A program made the position numbers and the translations under genes. Below are positions 39,908 through 42,180 of a stretch of 42,180 nt of DNA, in pieces (positions within the stretch are counted from its first letter, which is position 1; every line of letters begins with the position of its first letter). The notes beneath the pieces were generated by a model. It made no database searches. It was not told where the DNA came from and was given only the letters and a program-made list of their open reading frames with translations. This stretch comes from RGIG3102 sp964369915 (GTDB lineage: Bacteria > Bacillota > Clostridia > Oscillospirales > Ruminococcaceae). The stretch lies in assembly GCA_964369915.1 (NCBI GenBank), contig CAYJGG010000013.1:1-42180 (forward strand), written 5' to 3'.

Positions 39908-40688
39908 TAGTTTCTTCATTCCTTTCGGGGAATCTTAGCATACCACTTGTGTAAGCTAGAGTGTCAGTTGTTGCTATATCATAGCTTTCTGCACCATCAA
40001 TTTTTTTCTCCCACCATCTTAATAGGCGAGATGTTATAACTGTCATAATTAAATACATAATCATTATAATAGTTGCAGATTCAAAATATTTATATGTGCT
40101 ACCAACAACGCTTTTATGCACAAAGAATAAATCACTAATACTAATAACTGATAAAACTGCTGTATCTTTAATATTGATAATTAAATTGTTTCCTATTTGA
40201 GGAATAATGTTTCTTAGTGTTTGAGGGAATATTATATGATACATTGTTTGAAAATGAGTCATACCAATAGCTTTTGCACCCTCAGTTTGCCCTTTATCTA
40301 TTGAAATAATACCGCCTCTTACAGTTTCAGCCATATATGCCCCTGTGTTTACAGATACAATGAAAAATCCTGCTGTCCACATATTCATTTGTATTGAAAA
40401 TAATTGCAAACTACCATAGTATATAAAAACTGATTGCACAATCATTGGGGTTCCTCGAAATAATTCAACGTAGCCATATAGTATTCCGTTTACTATTTTC
40501 AACATCCCTTTTTTTAGTATGCTATCTGATTTTTGCACTGGTATTGTTTGAATAATTCCAACAACAAATCCAATTAAGCACCCAATAATTGTTGATATTA
40601 ATGATATTATTAATGTAGCACCAGCACCAGTTAAATATGATGCGCCGTAATCATTTAATAATTTTATCATTGAATTAATAAATTCCAT
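39900..40688 (-). CDS. Amino acid ABC transporter permease
   Basis: This 262-residue inner-membrane protein of the HisM/GlnP type has about five helices and likely acts as a homodimer. It has the family start TLIISLISTIIGCLIGFVVG, the VELFRGTPMIVQ segment and the EAA loop with EGAKAIGMTHFQTMYHIIFP that docks to the ATPase. AAAGGAT precedes the ATG. It overlaps the ATPase gene by a few bases and follows the binding-protein gene closely. Confidence 0.94.
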   Translation of the reverse strand: MEFINSMIKLLNDYGASYLTGAGATLIISLISTIIGCLIGFVVGIIQTIPVQKSDSILKKGMLKIVNGILYGYVELFRGTPMIVQSVFIYYGSLQLFSIQMNMWTAGFFIVSVNTGAYMAETVRGGIISIDKGQTEGAKAIGMTHFQTMYHIIFPQTLRNIIPQIGNNLIINIKDTAVLSVISISDLFFVHKSVVGSTYKYFESATIIMIMYLIMTVITSRLLRWWEKKIDGAESYDIATTDTLAYTSGMLRFPERNEETNG

Positions 40689-40720
40689 AAGAATTGTGTA
40701 TCCTTTCAGTAATAGCTGGC

Positions 40721-41572
40721 TTATCCAACAGGTTGAACTTCGATAGCTTCTTGCATCATCACTGCAAAATCGTCTGCAGTTTTTCCTTCAAGCATGCTGT
40801 TTGCAGCTTCTAAAACTTCTGTGTTTCCTTGTTTGATTGATATTCCTATATTGATTTCTTCTTCTGAAACTACATAGTCACCGTCTGTACCTGCAAAATC
40901 AAGAATCATCATATCAGGGTATGTTACAACTGCTGCCATAGCCGTTGGCATATCTGTTACAACTAAATCAATAGCACCTGAATTAAGAGCAACTAGCATA
41001 CTAGGAGCACTTTCTTGCGCTGGTAATAAATTCACATCTTCAATTTGTGGCAGACAAACATCATACCAAACTGTTCCGATTTGTGATGTTGCTGTTGCGC
41101 CTTGTAAATCGCTTATTGAAGTTGCCTGTGCATAAGAAGAATCATTTTTAACTAAAGTTACGATTGAGGCAAAATAGTATGGGTTTGAAAAATCAACAAC
41201 TTCTAATCTTTCTGATGTGATTGATTGACCAGCAATAACTGCATCAACATCACCTGAAGTTAGAGCAGGAATTAATGATTCCCAATCAAGTTTTACAATT
41301 TCAAGTTCTCTGCCCATTGTGTTTGCTAATTCTTTTGCCCACATAACATCATATCCATAAGCAAAATCACTGCTATTTGCTATTTGAACAGCTCCGTTTG
41401 AATCGTCTGGCTGTGTCCAATTGTATGGTGCATATCCACATTCCATTGCAACTCTTAAAACTGCTGTTTCAGTTTCTGCTGTTTCGCCTGTTGTTTCTGC
41501 TTCCTGGCTTGAACAAGCAGTAAAACTTGTAATAAGTGCTAAAGATAAAATAATTGATAATAATTTTTTCAT
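40721..41572 (-). CDS. Amino acid ABC transporter substrate-binding lipoprotein
   Basis: This 283-residue lipoprotein of solute-binding family 3 captures the amino acid outside the membrane. The signal peptide ends at the lipobox SFTAC with Cys20. After a Thr/Glu-rich linker the fold has VAMECGYAPYNW, FAYGYDVMWAKELA, WESLIPALTSGDVDAVIAG and VDFSNPYYF, all typical of polar-amino-acid binders. AAAGGAAT precedes the ATG. As first gene after a lysine riboswitch it is predicted to bind lysine. Confidence 0.93.
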   Translation of the reverse strand: MKKLLSIILSLALITSFTACSSQEAETTGETAETETAVLRVAMECGYAPYNWTQPDDSNGAVQIANSSDFAYGYDVMWAKELANTMGRELEIVKLDWESLIPALTSGDVDAVIAGQSITSERLEVVDFSNPYYFASIVTLVKNDSSYAQATSISDLQGATATSQIGTVWYDVCLPQIEDVNLLPAQESAPSMLVALNSGAIDLVVTDMPTAMAAVVTYPDMMILDFAGTDGDYVVSEEEINIGISIKQGNTEVLEAANSMLEGKTADDFAVMMQEAIEVQPVG

Positions 41573-41723
41573 AGTTGTAACTATTCCTTTCTTTTAGTTT
41601 TGTGTTTTGCCACACAGTTTTTAAGTGGCAAACTTTCGCTTATCCTTTTGAGCCTTACTTATTGATTAATTTTATATTATATAATTTATCTAAGGCTTGC
41701 GAAAGATACAAAACTTTTCCTTT

Positions 41724-41766
41724 AAAATAAAAAACGATACATTTCATATAGATGAAACGTATCGTT
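41724..41766 (-). terminator. Riboswitch-controlled intrinsic terminator
   Basis: On the minus strand AACGATACGTTTCAT and ATGAAATGTATCGTT pair over 15 bp with one wobble and a four-base loop, followed by TTTTTATTTT. It lies directly after the lysine aptamer and about 150 bases before the coding region, fitting transcription control by lysine. Confidence 0.9.
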
Positions 41767-41802
41767 ATTAACGAAAATAAATATAAAAAAGATTTTTATA
41801 TT

Positions 41803-41958
41803 GATAGTGCTCCACCTTAGTGACAGTTTGATATATATTATATATCACCCCAGATAATAAACATTGGCTTGTGTTTATCTCTTCGGCGAAACACCCTTTC
41901 CTATATGCAAATTTGCCATTTAAATCATATAGTACTCTTTTATTTCGCGACCTCTACC
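41803..41958 (-). ncRNA. Lysine riboswitch (L box)
   Basis: The minus-strand leader has the conserved L-box order: GGTAGAGGTCGCGAA then AAGAGTA, then GAAAGGGTGTTTCGCCGAAG, a helix with GAGATAAACA / TGTTTATTATC, CTGGGG, and finally ACTGTCACTAAGGTGGAGC with CACTATC. The P1 helix pairs GGTAG (41954-41958) with CTATC (41803-41807). Compared with the B. subtilis lysC leader the core blocks match closely. High lysine should stabilise the aptamer and favour the terminator, shutting off the ABC importer. Confidence 0.93.
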
Positions 41959-42030
41959 TATGTTTTAATAAAATTAAAACTCTATATTAAATTGTATCAC
42001 GGTTAAATTAAGACTTTTGTCTTATTTCAT

Positions 42031-42059
42031 ATAATACACATTGATTATCATTTTGTCAA
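42031..42059 (-). promoter_or_regulatory. Promoter of the lysine-riboswitch ABC operon
   Basis: On the minus strand TTGACA (42054-42059) and TATTAT (42031-42036) are 17 bp apart, placing the start shortly before the riboswitch. Confidence 0.8.
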
Positions 42060-42101
42060 CACTTTTTTAATTTATTTTATTTCTATTAATAAATTTAAAA
42101 T

Positions 42102-42131
42102 AAAAAAGACAGTTTAAAAAACTGTCTTTTT
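42102..42131. terminator. Intrinsic terminator of the CAT-anticodon tRNA
   Basis: AAAAAAGACAGTTT and AAACTGTCTTTTT flank a three-base loop immediately downstream of the tRNA on the minus strand. Confidence 0.88.
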
Positions 42132-42132
42132 G

Positions 42133-42180
42133 TGGTGGACCTTCACAGACTCGAACTGTGGACCGCCCGGTTATGAGCCG
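42133..42180 (-). tRNA. tRNA with CAT anticodon (Ile2 or Met), cut by window edge
   Basis: Read on the minus strand, CGGCTCATAACCG gives a CAT anticodon in its loop, followed by the T-arm CACAG-TTCGAGT-CTGTG, acceptor AAGGTCC, discriminator A and CCA. The GGACCTT-type acceptor with CTCATAA loop resembles the Bacillota lysidine tRNA-Ile2 more than initiator or elongator Met. The D-arm is outside the window, so both readings remain open. Confidence 0.85.

Noticed and set aside
41803..41958. Possible T-box or SAM riboswitch in the ABC operon leader
   Set aside because: No T-box sequence (GGGTGGNACCGCG) and no SAM-box blocks; the order of conserved blocks fits the lysine riboswitch.

Overview
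This is an AT-rich window from a Bacillota chromosome, most likely a member of the Clostridia. The evidence is the low G+C and the strong purine-rich ribosome binding sites. There are also near-consensus sigma-A promoters with 16-18 bp spacers, an A-type RNase P RNA, a lysine riboswitch and an F-type ATP synthase with a sodium-type c subunit. No transposase, integrase, rRNA or CRISPR array was seen. Most genes lie on the minus strand.

Layout. 1-1800: the tail of a tRNA (probably Gln) with its terminator, a GNAT acetyltransferase, and a small XRE regulator facing a 54-residue coiled-coil protein across an operator/promoter. A second XRE gene there is broken by a 272 bp inverted-repeat element. 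1811-6805: a compact type IV pilus/type II secretion-like operon (transglutaminase lipoprotein, GspF/PilC, four pilin-like proteins, PilT), divergent from a SARP/BTAD regulator with a degenerate GGDEF-like tail. 8286-13906: housekeeping and envelope genes (rlmH, a YycJ-type hydrolase, murA, a LysM-G5-M23 peptidase, a pseudouridine synthase). 14056-14388: rnpB.

14457-23032 is an accessory catabolic region with two related modules. Each joins a TetR regulator, one of two paralogous MFS carriers and a hydrolase (a prolyl-aminopeptidase-like alpha/beta hydrolase in one, a metal-dependent amidohydrolase in the other). The second module also has a GPH-type carrier. Near-perfect palindromes sit at the same place, just after the predicted transcription start, in two of the promoters. 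Between the modules lie tRNA-Pro and two structured repeat units whose ends copy the 3' end of that tRNA. A similar unit follows the tRNA tail at the start of the window.

23420-30601 is the complete ATP synthase operon (atpZ-like, atpI, atpBEFHAGDC), with Na+-binding residues in the c subunit. 30735-36851 carries a DUF1653 gene and the operon glmU-like (C-terminal domain only)-prs-pth-mfd. 37136-39106 has an unknown membrane protein and an MFS exporter on the plus strand. 39167-42059 is an amino-acid ABC importer whose leader holds a lysine riboswitch and intrinsic terminator, so lysine is the predicted substrate. A CAT-anticodon tRNA runs off the right edge.
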